Below, one piece after another: positions 10,371 to 22,158 of a DNA stretch of 64,000 nt. A program made the translations under genes and the position numbers. The first letter of the stretch is position 1. Each line of letters opens with the position of its first letter. The stretch is from Bursaphelenchus xylophilus. Lineage: Eukaryota; Nematoda; Chromadorea; Rhabditida; Aphelenchoididae. The stretch spans positions 2,852,001-2,916,000 of the forward strand of contig CAJFCV020000002.1 of the NCBI GenBank assembly GCA_904066235.2, in the 5' to 3' direction. The notes below the pieces were generated by a model. The model did not search any database, had not been told where the DNA came from, and was given only the letters and a program-made list of their open reading frames with translations.

Positions 10371-11735
10371 ATTAGGACTTTCATAAAGTGCACGGACATT
10401 TTTTTGTTTGCGCACAGTGCATTTTGAATTTTTTCTTATGTTTGTTGCCAACGCACAGTGCATTTTTTTCTTTCGCACAGTGCAAGCCTAAAAAAGGCCG
10501 TTTGCACTGTGCAAATTCCCGGGGCTGGCGCACACTTGCGGGTAACCACTTTGCGGGCAACAGGTTTGCGGGCAAATTTTTTGCGGGCAGCCACTTTGCG
10601 GGCAGCCGACATTTGCGGCCAGCACCGGCATTTGCGGGCAGCCTGGGACATTTGCGGGCAGGGTCGACAGTTGCGGGCAGCCTGGAAGATTTGCGGGCAG
10701 CCGACATTTGCGGGCAACCGACACCTGATTGTGAGGGTAACAGGGTGGACGTGGAAAAATTACTATGAAATTTGGAAATTTGCCGACATTTGCGGGCAGC
10801 CGACATTTGCGGGCAACCGGCACTTGAGGAAAACAAGGTGGAGGTGGAAAAATTACTTCGATATTTTGGAAGTTTTCCGACATTTGCGGGCAGGCAATAC
10901 TTGCGGGAAACCGACATTTGCGGGCAACAGTTCCAAAAGTACCAATACAGTCTGTGTGATTGTTTTTTCTTGTTGCCCGCAAATGTCGGCTGCCCGCAAG
11001 TGTCGGCTGCCCGCAAATGTCGGCAAATTTCCAAAATATCGCAGTAATATTTCCACCTCCACCCTGTTACCCTCAGGTGCCGGTTGCCCGCAAATGTCGG
11101 CTGCCCGCAAGTGTCGGTTGCCCGCAAGTGTCCCAGGCTGCCCGCAAGTGTCTCAGCTGCCCGCAAATGTTTCAGCTGCCCGCAAATGTGACCCCCCAAA
11201 TTTTGCCCGCAAAGTGGTTGCCCGCAAAAAATTTGCCCGCAAACTGGTTGCCCGCAAAGTGGTTGCCCGCAAGTGTCGCGACGCCATTCCCGGCGCTGCC
11301 CAAGCGACGCGATTGAAACTTGCTTGTGTCGCAGCGATATTGCCCAGTGCAAAAACTAAAAAAGGGTGAAATGCACGGTGCAAAATGAGAGTTATTTTTT
11401 TGCAAGGTGCGAAAACCAAAAAAAATTGCCATGCACGGTGCACGGGATTTTTTGCACGGTGCACTTGTTTTTGGTTCCGCACTGTGCGGCAAAATATCGC
11501 AGCGACATAGAAGAAGAATGCACTGTGCGTTAGCGACAAACGTAGGAAAAGGTTCCGAGATGCACCGTGCAAAAGCGAAAAAATTTTCGTGCACTGCGCA
11601 AAAACAATGGTTAACTTTGCACTGTGCATTTTTTGGCGTTTTTCACCGTGCGATAATCTTTATTCGGGCTGAGTTTTTCTCCACAGTGCAAACGTGGAAA
11701 AATCAATCTAGCGACGTTGCAAATGGACTAGTAAT
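10371..11735. repeat. Composite repeat around the GCGGGCA palindrome
   Basis: Left edge has ACTTTCATAAAGTGCACGGAC, a family C terminus; right edge has CTAGCGACGTTGCAAATGGACTAG, a family D terminus. Both flanks between edge and palindrome (10390-10510, 11340-11690) carry GCACNGTGC motifs every 20-60 bp. The mismatch of the two ends means either two insertions or a hybrid element. Confidence 0.5.
10537..11275. repeat. Long palindrome of GCGGGCA-type short tandem units
   Basis: The left arm (10537-10935) repeats TTTGCGGGCA joined by ACCGACA or GCCGACA, about 17 bp per unit, about 20 times. The right arm (10970-11275) is the same in reverse complement (TGCCCGCAAATGTCGG). Non-unit segments also mirror: GAGGGTAACAGGGTGGACGT (10734) against CCACCTCCACCCTGTTACCC (11053). 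The centre near 10932-10970 is about 40 bp and unique. Long open frames on both strands (303 and 323 codons) are by-products of repeat periodicity. Confidence 0.85.
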
Positions 11736-13125
11736 AACTGATGACGGGATTACCCAAAAAACTGATCCTTACGACGAAACACCACCTTGAAAAGTTCCGT
11801 TTCTCTTTTTTTGTCCAACATGGCGTGCGTCGCACTTCGAACCATCCTGTTGACCATTTAAAAAAACAAGTGTGCAGTGTAAAATAAGTTTTCAACTCCG
11901 TTTACACTACACCTCGTGTTGTCTTCACATTTTTACACTTTTTCCTATCCTACATGCCTGCCAAACCAACGAACATGCTCCAAGAGTGGTTACTCAGGGA
12001 AAACAAATACCATTACTTCAAAAATTTTGTAGCCAAAATGTGGGAATGTCATTGTGGTGGGTGCTGACACTTGAGTGAGCACCCTCATGGCTTCTACTGA
12101 CAAAGAAAATATTGAATGTACCGGTGCAGCTAGTTTTGACGTGCGTTTTGGCGGCTTTGGAGAACGTAATGTCAGCAAACTTTCGCTAGTCCGTTTGTGA
12201 AGTTGGTGGAGGCTTTTTTGGTGCTTGCATTTTGAAATAAAATCAGGTTGCGAGTGATAGCCCGCAAAAACTATTGCACCGTGCACTGCATTCCGAGCTT
12301 TTTTGTCGCTACCGAAGGTCCCGATTTCCGCTCAAAATGAGAACAGGGCTGGCTGCGCGCCTCGGCTGATAGCTAGCCAGCCCAACAATGAAAAAGAGTA
12401 AAAACTGATTTGCAGTGAGAGTGAAAAAAGACCTATCCAATGATATAAACAGTTCCTATTGACTTTCTCCCCATACAGATTTATTTCGCCTACAAAATTT
12501 TATTTTTTTTTGTTTAGTCATGGATAAATGCACTTTATGAAATTACTCTCTCGGCCGCAAGGGTCGCTGAATATCTCGGCTGCTACTGCAAAGCCCAAGC
12601 CAACCTTTTTAGTAGTTGATATGGCTTTAATTCAATGCAGGCGCAAAATTCATAAGAAAATTCAAGCGCCGCACCTAGGAGCTTCTGCTTTCGAATATTA
12701 TGTTATATTATTCACATCTGCAAAATCCCAGTTCCACTTGCAGTTCCCTTCCATTTTCATTTGTCACCAATGCCTGTGCAAATTCCAAATATCCAAAATT
12801 TTTACGTAGCCGCCCGCTGAAAACTCCTCTTCAATTTTTTTTCCAACAAGCCCACGCTACACCTGGCCAAACACTGATCGCTGGGGCGGCAGTTGTCACA
12901 AAACGAATCAAAATTTTTTGGTATTTGCAGTCATAATTTCCATTTTTTTTACCATTTTTTAAATTTTTTGTCGCAGTTCTGGCTTGGGACTTTTGACTTG
13001 TGCCGGGAAACAAAAGCCCTTAGGGCTTGTCATTTGGCCTTGCAAGTATACGTATATAATGTGGCTTCCGGATGAGTTGAATTCATTTTTACTGGGAATG
13101 TTGATCAAAAATTGGGACTTGAGTT
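11736..13125. other. Spacer without recognised gene
   Basis: AT-rich unique sequence with scattered short frames. No acceptor-exon-donor arrangement is convincing. Confidence 0.35.
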
Positions 13126-13129
13126 TTTT

Positions 13130-13640
13130 GTGGCTGCACTGTGCGATCCAACATTTTGATGACTGCACTGTGCGATTTTGTGTCCTTTGGAGTCTGCACG
13201 GTGCGGTTTACCGTTTGGAGCATCGAACGGCGCGTTTTGGTTTTCTTGAAGTTTGCATGGGGCATTTTTTGAAGCTGCACTGTGCGGTTTGCCGAGTGGA
13301 AGACTGCACGGTGCGATTTGGTTTTTTGACGTTTGCACGGTGCAATTTGCTTTTTTTGAGCACTGCACTGTGCGATTCAACGTTTTGAAGAGTGCACTGT
13401 GCGATTTGGTGTTCTTTTGATTCTGCACGGTGCAAATTGGTTTTTCGGGTTTGCACGGTGCAATTTGCTTTTTTTGAGCGCTGCACTGTGCGGTTTACCG
13501 CTTGGCAGCCTGCAAGGTGCGATTTATTATTTTTAGAGACTGCACTGCGCAATTTTCTTTTTTTGGAGTCCGCACTGTGCATTTTATTATTTTGAGCAAT
13601 TGCACTGTGCAGTTCCACTTTTTTGATATTGCACTTTGAA
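13130..13640. repeat. Tandem array of about 30-bp units each carrying GCACNGTGC
   Basis: About 17 units of the form CTGCACTGTGCGATTT plus a T/G-rich linker, with the centre base alternating between T (CACTGTGC) and G (CACGGTGC). Unit starts are roughly 28-32 bp apart. Long minus frames of 107 and 151 codons arise from the period. Confidence 0.85.
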
Positions 13641-14680
13641 AATCTCTCCAAAACTCCGGCCAAATAAGTTTTCTTGCCATTTCATCCCTAAGCTTTTTTG
13701 AAGCGTATTTTACCCAGCTTTCAATTCCAAGAAAATCCAAAAAATTCCATCTTGGATAATCTCAAATTCCAGTTTATAAACTTTACTTCCTTATTGAGAT
13801 TAAGTTGGTAAAGCACTTATTCTTTGGTGCCATTTACCATTTCCCCATACAATGGCCCCATTTTCGACAAGCTTTTTTTGACCGCACAGTGCATCTTGAA
13901 CCCGCTCGTTCCAACGGTTTGCACGGTGCAAAAAATTTGCGTTGAGGGCAAAACGATAAAAAACAAGAGTAAAAGTGCTCTTGTAATATTTCGAGATTGT
14001 AGTTGGGACGCAAATTCGCTATAAATGCGGTTTTCAGAGAGAAAACTAAGAAAATGGCCGCACGGTGCAAAAAAAAGTGTTCTTTGCACTGTGCGCAGAG
14101 AAAAATTTTTAAAAAATCGTCAAATTGGAGGCTTTGGGGTGTAAGAATTGTCCTCATAATTTTTCAAGGTTACTGTAATTTTTTAATTTTTAATTTCCGC
14201 TACAGTAATCCGTCTACACATTCATTTCCGGAATGCCTCAAATTCTCTTGTTTTATATTCCCAAATGACTCAGCAATTAGGCCTAATCCGCCGAGGCCAA
14301 GGAATGTCCGATATTTTAATCGTTTTTGTGAGGATCTTTGCGACATTTCTCAAAAAAAGTTCAAAAAATTCTTGCTAATCCCCGGGATTATCGCCTGTGC
14401 CCTCCGGCGATTATCCCTTCGGATTTTTGCGGTTGATCTTGGAACGGTCCTACAATTGTTTGACGTCAATGCGAGCGGATGTGGAGGGTGGGCAACGGGG
14501 ATTTTGCCGATATTATCCATCAAACCCCCATGGATAAGATCATGTGTCATAAATACTCGTCTAATAATGCCAAGTCGAAATAGCACACGCCGATTTGCGA
14601 CCCACACACCGGAAATAGGCAGTTATTATAATTCTGGGGTTACTGTCGCTCGCCGGGGCAGTCTTGAAAAATGTTTGACT
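13641..14680. other. Spacer with isolated GCACNGTGC sites
   Basis: GCACAGTGCA at 13886, GCACGGTGCA near 13921 and 14060, GCACTGTGCG near 14086. A 256-codon plus frame (14003-14773) begins in these repeats, has no donor/acceptor logic and shows no domain. No gene is claimed. Confidence 0.35.
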
Positions 14681-14684
14681 GCAC

Positions 14685-15120
14685 CGTGCAGAATAAAAAA
14701 GTCAGAGTATTCCGCACAGTGCAATGAGAAAAACGTCAAAAATTGTTTGCACAATGCAATCAGCACACTTTGATCGCCACTGCACTGTGAAATTTTTTTT
14801 TGCGATAACTGCACTGTGCATTTGGTTAACTTCTTTTGACTGCACAGTGCAGCATTAAAAACCTGAAGTTTCCGCACAGTGCGAGGAAAAAATCATTGAC
14901 AAGTGTTTGCACAGTGCAATCATCACATTTTGATCGCCACTGCACCGTGAAATTTTTTTGCGACAACTGCACCGTGCAAGATTGAAAAAGCCGGGTATTC
15001 CGCACAGTGCAAACAGAAAAAGGTCAAAAACTGTTTGCACAGTGCAATCGACACATTTTGATCGCCACTGCACCGTAAAAATTTTTTACGAAATTTTTCA
15101 AAACTTTTTCTGACTGCACT
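14685..15120. repeat. Longer-period GCACNGTGC tandem repeat
   Basis: The word CACANTTTGATCGCCACTGC recurs at about 14763, 14922 and 15051 (spacing roughly 160 and 130 bp), each time within the same series of GCACAGTGC/GCACTGTGC sites. It is a partial triplication. Confidence 0.65.
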
Positions 15121-15184
15121 GTGCTAGAAATGTTTTTGTAATTTTGAAATTGCAGCGACAAATGTCCATGCATTTTATGAAAAA

Positions 15185-15335
15185 AACTATCTCCAGAAAA
15201 TGCGTAGACTTCTGGCGATATTACAAATTGCACAGTGCAAAATGCTTTGAAAAGAATGGCGTTGAGCAACATGCACAGTGCGGTGAGAAGAAAAGGCCGA
15301 AAAAGTCTACGCACTTTATGAAAAGACTAATATTG
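15185..15335. repeat. Family C-like inverted-repeat element
   Basis: Left TCCAGAAAATGCGTAGACTT against right AAAGTCTACGCACTTTATGA, about 20 bp with mismatches. The interior has GCACAGTGCAAAA and GCACAGTGCGG. Confidence 0.55.
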
Positions 15336-15902
15336 CTAGCTTTGCAATTACAAGTATCATGTCGCTAAATATAAATAGTAACTTTTAAAAAAATCTCTTT
15401 GCACTGTGCGATTTTGCAATTTTCAATTCTCTGCACTAAAGCGAACTCTTTGCCCTTTTTGTCATCGCTGACACAGAGCTGCACACTTTCTTCCGGCGAG
15501 TCATTAACTGTTGGGAGACCCGACGACGACTCAAATCCCGGATTGAAACGGCGACGGATAAGCCGAAAGGGGATAAGGATAAGATAAAGATGGCCGCCGA
15601 GCGGCTTATGACGCTGCAAAGGCCGTGTGACGTCGCTGCACTGGGAGCTTTGGGACTGTTAAGGGAGTAGATGGGTAGAGAAAAAAGTTTCAGCGCAACA
15701 AAAGGGAAAAATGCAGATTTTTTGAACAAAATATAGAAAAAATCAGAGAAGACAGGGTTGAATGGTAAAGTACGGCTATGTACACATGATGCTCCTTAAT
15801 ATACGACGAGGTGAGCACACGTTATTTTTCATTTTTAGAGTAGTATTAGGAAAAATTGCAGAAAAAGTCATCCATTTTTTGCAGATTTCTCAATCCCAAC
15901 TC
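15336..15902. other. Spacer with a GC-balanced, undecided stretch
   Basis: 15440-15670 is more GC-rich than its surroundings and is open on both strands. Neither strand has a good acceptor/donor pair or recognisable motif, so no CDS is called. Confidence 0.3.
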
Positions 15903-16060
15903 ATCAGTCTGTCGGGAAAATAATGAGCACTCTACCGCATCGAAAATCGCATCGCCGCCCAGAAAATGAATTTTATAGCGGCAAAATCATATTTCTTTTC
16001 GGTTCAACAATGCATACGGCGCAGTGACCTAATGCTCATTATTTTCCCGAAAGACTGATA
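15903..16060. repeat. Family A1 element, full length
   Basis: Left ATCAGTCTGTCGGGAAAATA with GAGCACTCTACCGCATCGAA; right CTCATTATTTTCCCGAAAGACTG. About 158 bp. Confidence 0.75.
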
Positions 16061-16207
16061 CTCGACCAAAAGATCCTAACAATGATTTTTTCACGAAATT
16101 CGCGAAAAGAATTCCCAATGCATTTCGGAATTTTTGCTTTTTCGTCGCGAACCCGCACATGTTCTGAACATGGTTTGACTGTGATTCAGAAAATATAGGT
16201 TTTCATT

Positions 16208-16358
16208 ACCGGTCTGTCGGGAAAGTAATGAACACAATGTCGCGGCGTCAATCGGGTCGCTGAAGTGAAAAGCAATTTGTTTTGCACAATTCATTTTCTC
16301 GGCGGCGATGGGATTTTTGATGCGATAGGGTGCACATTATTTTCCCGACAGGCTGATA
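16208..16358. repeat. Family A1 element, reverse orientation
   Basis: Left CGGTCTGTCGGGAAAGTAAT, right ACATTATTTTCCCGACAGGC. The interior is the complement of A1 (TTCATTTTCTCGGCGGCGAT). A further right-end fragment lies at 16461-16490. Confidence 0.7.
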
Positions 16359-16490
16359 CAACGGAAGGGTTCGCTCTGCGAAGCATATTTTTTGAACATG
16401 GTCATCAGATTTTTTCTGAAAATTTGAGCCTACTCTTTACGGGGACAACCGGGAGACGGTGTGCTCATTATTTTTCCGACAGATTGATAT

Positions 16491-18442
16491 TTTCGAAAAA
16501 CCTCTGAAACAATTAACCCATCGTAGATTATGGTACATCAGAATACCTGCAGGTCCGCAAAGTGAGAGGGGATTAATCCAGCCTGGTGTTCAGACAAAAT
16601 TCCCAAAATATTATATTGGGTAATTTGCAGCAATGACTTTTTTTAATCTCAAGGCAAATCCCCGTCGATAATTGCAAACGGAAAAAATTGACGAGGGATA
16701 GCTACGTGTGGATTTGTAGATTTGTCATTCCGTGGAAAGACAATATAAAAAATTTTTAATCCGATGAGCCTTTGTTTTCACAAAGAAAATCTCGTTGCTT
16801 TGAGGGGAGAACGGAAGTGGAAATTATACAAATTTTTGTGCAAAAGTACTGAAAAAAAAATTTTTTACCGCTCTGTGGCGAGAAAAAAATTTTAGCGCTG
16901 TGCAAAAAAAAGAAGGTTACTTTGCACGGTGCATAAAAATTTTTTTATTTTTCGCACAGTGCAAAAATCAAAAATTTTCAATTTTTGAGCGTTGCACTGT
17001 GCAAAAAAATTTTTTTTTGCAATTTTCGAAATGTTTTTTTTGCGAAATTTTTTTTGATAAAATCAAAAATTAACCTTTGGAAAATTTGCAAAATTAAAAA
17101 AATAAAAAATTTAAAATTTTCTTAACGCGCTGTGTAAAATAATTTTTTTTTTGAAAATTATATAAAAAAAATATTTTTTTAGGATTTTTTTTTCAAAAAA
17201 TTAAAGAAAATCCTTTCGACCCGCGCCAAGTGCAATGAACAAAAATTTCGGAAAAAATTAAAATTTGATTTCTAACCAACACTTCCGACAACCCTCACCC
17301 TAATCCACTTTCTATTACACCCGCAATCCGCTAATCGTCTGTGCGTTCCGTTAATTTGGGAAATTGCGGCGAATGAATAAATCTTTTTGAGTTTAGAGGG
17401 TGTTCAGTGTAATCGACTCGCTAAGTCGGGTTTATTTCACACCCGTAAAGAGGGTCAGGCCCGCTTTCACGGTGATTTGTGGCGGATTTGAGGTGAATTT
17501 GTGTACGGAATTCGATATACAATATTATTTCCGGGCTATTGTAATTGAACCCCCTAGTGTAATATAATCGGAGATCTAGATTATTTCCGTTTTTAAAATT
17601 GTGTTTTAACTCTGAAAATAGCATGATTAAGCGGTTTTCCAGCTGCAAATGGAATTTCAAGCGGAATTAAAAGATTTTCAAAAAATCCGTCATCATGACC
17701 GATTTTTTGGAAATTTGAAACAACGTAATTTTTGAATTGTAGACTCTATTTTTCTCATCGTATTAGCCAATTTTCAAGCCTGATTTTACACTTTGAATAC
17801 AAAAATCAAGTCATTCTTTGTGTCATGATGACGCATTTTTTGGAAAAATGGCACTGAAACGTTGAAATTGTCAAAAATCAAGACTTTTCGGTCGACCGAC
17901 CATGATTTTAATTTTTTTATGTTTTCCATGGTCAAAATATCGCTGTCACGATGACATATTTTCTGGAATTTTCGGAAAACCCTCAAGAATCAGCTACATG
18001 TTCGAAAATTTCCAGAATTTCCGGTGACAAAATACGTCTTCCATTCAAAAAAAATTTTAAAAGAATCCCCTCAAGGCATCCATTTCACGTTCGTATGTTT
18101 TTGGCCCGTCACTTTTAATCCTGACCTCTTCGAAAACAGCCTTATGGATCCTTCTGGAACACCGCACATTATCACAAATTGTACTGGCAGCGCAGTAAAC
18201 CGCCTTACATCGGCGTCGCCGCAAACATGACGAAGGCGGCGGAAAGAGGCTTTCGGCCGACGCTCTAGGTGTATTTTTGTGCGGTTTTTGACGCGGCTTT
18301 GGGCTTATGGAGACGCATGGGGGGTTTAAACAGGCTGTATGTACGTGGGAGAGGGTGGATGGGGTTTGGTTTAACGTGTTGAAACTGGGATCTTGAATTT
18401 TTTTGGACTTCAGAGTACAAGCCACCGTTGATTTATAAAAAT
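16491..18442. other. AT-rich spacer with GCACNGTGC cluster
   Basis: 16890-17000 has three GCACNGTGC sites in poly-A/T sequence. The rest has no recognisable exon; the frames at 18024-18230 (+) and 18057-18425 (-) overlap and neither has splice support. Confidence 0.35.
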
Positions 18443-18592
18443 ATCAGTCTGTCGGGAAAATAGTGAGCGCTCTGTGGCATGGAAAATCGCATCGTCACCG
18501 AGAAAATGAATTTTGTCGCCGCAAGATCAAACTGCTTTTCAGGACACGATCGGCGCAGCGACATTGTGCTCATTGTTTTCCCGATAGACTGA
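18443..18592. repeat. Family A1 element
   Basis: Left ATCAGTCTGTCGGGAAAATA, right CATTGTTTTCCCGATAGACTG, A1 interior (AAAATCGCATCGTCACCGAG). Confidence 0.75.
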
Positions 18593-18990
18593 TGCCAAAT
18601 AGTGGCCTAAAGTTTCTGAGTCGTAGCTCGTAGGGACCAAAAATAGCTCACCGAACACGTAGAATGTTAGATTTATCCGGGCCGAAAACAAGACAACGTC
18701 GTAAATACAGCAAAAGTATGAATTTTTATCTTGAGTTCGAGCTTTGAAATAGCAGCCGAGATTTCACAAATCTCTGAAGTATGTCATCTGCGGAGAACGA
18801 TCTGAAAAAGAAACGCTTTTGATCTGAATATCCTTGCCAGTTTCGCATTGACTGCTTGTAAATACATGTCCTCTTCGACAAGGATAATAAACACTGCTAA
18901 AGGTCCAAAACAACAAAATTCGAATTGTGCTTTTAAACCCAGAGATCTCCGTGGTTTCTTCAAGGTGAAAGCCAAGGATTTACAATGTTG

Positions 18991-19146
18991 TCATTCTGTC
19001 GGGGAAGTAATGAGCTCTCTATCACATCGAAGATCGTATCACCACCGAGAAAATGAATTGTATCGCAAGATCAAATTGCTTTTAAATTCAGCGATGAGAT
19101 AGGGGCACAGTGAAATTATGCTCATTATTTTCCCGACTGACCGATA
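18991..19146. repeat. Family A1 element
   Basis: Left TCATTCTGTCGGGGAAGTAAT, right CATTATTTTCCCGACTGACC. The interior is A1 with point changes. Confidence 0.7.
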
Positions 19147-20530
19147 CATTTGCCATGAGTTTCATTAAGATGTATACATCCCAAGTATACGCTATTGTAC
19201 AGTCACCTTCTCTGCCGCAAATCCCGTCTGCATTCGCGAAATTGCACATTCATTTGGAAATTAACCTGGTTCTTAGTCACTAAACCTTTTCTGTCGGATT
19301 ATCGCCACGGAAGTCCCTGAATTGTCAGCGTTAATGCACTATTGTCCTCGTTTGTACAGTGGCTATAACTCCGCTTGTATTAGTTCAAAGCCCATGACCT
19401 TCCTTATTACTCATTCCATTGCCCTTTCAAGCTGATCTTGGCTAAGATTTAGTCCAATTCTTAGGCCAGGATTTGACCCCATCCCTTGGCTTAGATCGGC
19501 CCCATTCTTTGGCCAAACCCACCGTCTTATCCCCAATTACCAGGCCGGCTCCGGAAGTGGCTCATCTTTTTTACTCATTCGACCGTACCTGTGCGACGCC
19601 CCGGGCACTTTTTTGTGACGACCTTTTCCGGCGGCATTGTCCAAATTCTCACGACGGAAGCGGCCGGATAATCCCAAATTTGGCTCGACTCCTCCCTTTT
19701 GTCTGTTACAATTCTCACTTCTTAGCCTGACTTTTTTCGGGCTCGCGTGCTGATTGGTTGGCGCCGGGAAAAGGGGCGGTGTCTCTGCGGGGATTACACA
19801 TTTATCCGCAAATTTTTTCGGCCACTCGCACATTTGTTCGAGGATTAGCCGCTCGCAAATCTTCCGCTGTCACAGTGGCTGATCCCCGCAGGGCCCGGGA
19901 GGGCCGCGGATTTGGGGACGTCATCGCCGGATTCCTACTTAAAGCCGCGGATTTCGCGATTCCATTCATTCGTTGGGCTTGTGGGTCCAATGGGTGGCAA
20001 TGGCAGAGTATCAAGACAATTTCTGAGGGGGATTTTATCAATTCTACAGGAATATATTGGTGGGAGGGACGTTCGGACCTTATTTTAGAGGTTTGGTATA
20101 CTAATTTTGGGTTTTTTGGATTTTCACTTTTTTATTGGCTTGATGGGCGGGACGATGATTATATCTGGGATATTATGGGGCTGTTTATTGGGATTTATCA
20201 TTTCTTGGATGAGAATTTGTTTAGACCCTCCATTCGGATATTATTTTTGACATCACTTCAAGTTTTTTGATGATTTTACGTATTTGTTTTTTCGATCATA
20301 TTTTTGGTTGTTTTATCGACAGCTGCGGTTGTTTTGTATCAACAGGGATTTGTAGTTTTCATACAATAACTTATAACTAAAGCCAAAAAAGACAGAAATG
20401 CCTTCATTTATCCAACTTTTAATGAATTTTTAAAACTTTTTTGGTTTTTCCTCATTTTTTGACCATTATCTCGAGTAAAACTTACTTTTCCTCAATTTAC
20501 ATTCAATTCCTAATATTCCCATTCTTTCAG
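19147..20530. promoter_or_regulatory. Upstream region of the paired-domain gene
   Basis: 19440-20000 is less AT-rich than most of the spacer and free of the named repeat families, which is where the promoter of the gene at 20540 would be expected. It ends in ATTCTTTCAG (20521-20530), an acceptor 9 nt before the ATG. The 170-codon frame at 19758-20270 lacks motif and splice support. The promoter role is inferred from position. Confidence 0.3.
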
Positions 20531-20539
20531 CAAGCCGGT

Positions 20540-21573
20540 ATGGATCACTCAATAGTTCAAATGCTCCTCCAAAACTCGCAATACCACGCCCTGTTCCCCT
20601 ACGCCAACGTGCTCGCCCTTCTCATGCAGCAACAACAGCCACAACGGCCCGCTCTACTCACCGACTTCCAGCCACAACTCCCGTTCCTCATGGGCAGTGT
20701 GCTCAGCGCCCCAACCTCCCCACCAATGCCACTGACTGCCGCATCGACGCCCGTTGATTTGGGAAGCACTAATGCCACAGTCGATTCGCCACCTCCATTG
20801 AGGCAGATCAGTCTGGATGAGGGGAGTATGGACTGCTCGGGAATGAATTCTATCTGTAAGTTTGTGGGTTTTTGGAATTTTTTGAGGGCTTTGGATACTT
20901 TTTGAGAGCAAAAAATTTTTATTCGAAATAAAAAAATTTTAAAAAATCTCAAATTCTACATAGGAATTTTGGATTTTTTGAGGGATTTTGATGTATTTTT
21001 ATGAACATTTTTTCGAAAAAAAGTCAAAAGATAAAAAAAATCTTTGAAATAAAAAAATTTTTTTTAAAAATCTTTACCCTCATCTTTTCAGCCAAAAACA
21101 AGCTCGGTCGCAGTTACAACCCCGGCCGTCCCTTGGCGATGGCGGACCGCCAACGAATCCTCGACCTCTACAAGCGCGGCCACAAGATTTCACACATTGC
21201 CCGCATGATCGGCGTCACTCATTCCTGCGTCTCCAAGATCATGACTCGCTACCGGCGGACGGGCTCCATGTGCCCACGAATTGGGCTCGCCACAACGCGC
21301 AAGAACAGCAGTGTGTTGCGGTCGCCGGCGCGTTCAAGTGCCTCGCCCAGCAGTGAGTCCATTTCGTCGGCGTGCACGGTGAACCCGCTGGAGGCGGAGA
21401 TGTTGATGTCGCAGCGACGCGAGCTCTACAGTCAGATGGCGCAGCTGGAGGTGCCGCAAATGTTGACGATTCAGCAGATTCAGCAACTCAGTGAGCTGCA
21501 GAACTTGAATTTGATGGGACAGGAGCAGTTTGTGTTACACAAGCCGGTGCCTATCAATGAAAGTGTATTTTAG
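20540..21573 (+). CDS. Paired-domain (PAI-only) transcription factor, NPAX-like
   Basis: Two exons, 20540-20855 and 21092-21573, join in frame (T|GTAAGT, TTTTCAG|CC) to 265 aa. Residues 110-168 are the N-terminal PAI half of a paired domain: GRSYNPGRPLAMADR, then a helix-turn-helix with GVTHSCVSKIMTRYRRTGS, matching the G-CVSKIL-RY-TGS signature of PAX proteins. The second (RED) half and a homeodomain are absent, as in the nematode NPAX group. This half should bind DNA in the nucleus. The N-terminal 105 residues are Gln/Pro/Ser/Thr-rich (QQQQPQRP near 35) and the C-terminus is Gln/Leu-rich, probable regulatory regions. The ATG follows ATTCTTTCAG by 9 nt, suggesting spliced-leader addition. 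A possible poly(A) signal AATAAA is at 21990. Targets cannot be read from sequence. Confidence 0.85.
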
Positions 21574-22158
21574 AGATTTTTTTTTTGATTTTCTCTAGAT
21601 TTTTTGGGAAATTGCCTTAGGGGATTTATGATTTTTTAAATTAAAAATTTTTTTTTATTTTTTTTTAATTTTTTTGCTAAAAACCGGTTTTTGAAAATTT
21701 TCCCTCAGGCAACTTCCCCAAAAATCCCTCTCTTGACCAACTTATCGCCTCCGTTTTTCACAATCTTTGTCTGTACATCGAATACCATCAAATATATCAA
21801 TACCGCATAATATTATCATTGTTGATAAAATATAATCAAATATCTATTCCTTGTATTAATTTTCGTCTTTCAAGAATTTTAATTAATTATTATCCACCCA
21901 CCTCCCCCCTCCAACACCCCGTATTAGAGCACCGCCCGTGTGAAGTATAGAAGCTGACCCGTTGAAAAGTGTGATTCTTGAAGTTTGCGAATAAAATTTG
22001 AAGAAAAATTCGTTGGGTATTTGTCAGATAAAAAAGTGGAATTGTGAGATAACTTGCCTTTCAATTTTTCAACTTCTCTTAATGGCTAGCAAAAGGTATT
22101 CAGCTGACGGTAGCTACCAGTCGATCTCATTCGTACCGCTTCCCGAGTCGTTCCCGAG
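21574..22158. other. 3' flank of the paired-domain gene
   Basis: T-rich 3' UTR-like sequence with AATAAA at 21990-21995, about 420 nt after the stop. No further exon is seen. Confidence 0.4.

Noticed and set aside
10537..11275. CRISPR-like array
   Set aside because: The short regular repeats lack unique spacers, the arms are inverted, and the genome is eukaryotic with introns.
10381..11369. Overlapping long open frames (323 aa minus, 303 aa plus) across the GCGGGCA palindrome
   Set aside because: The unit period and lack of stop words in the repeat keep several frames open on both strands at once; the peptides are only the translated repeat.
13105..13663. 107- and 151-codon minus frames
   Set aside because: They are translations of the 30-bp GCACNGTGC array, with no start or splice context.
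14003..14773. 256-codon plus frame
   Set aside because: It begins and ends in GCACNGTGC repeats, lacks an acceptor or donor and shows no domain.
18024..18425. Overlapping plus and minus frames near 18.0-18.4 kb
   Set aside because: Both strands are open in a short GC-richer patch; neither has splice signals or a domain.
21001..21091. Extension of the second paired-domain exon upstream to an ATG at 21001
   Set aside because: This stretch is T/A-rich intron ending in TTTTCAG; the donor at 20856 joins the exon at 21092 in frame.
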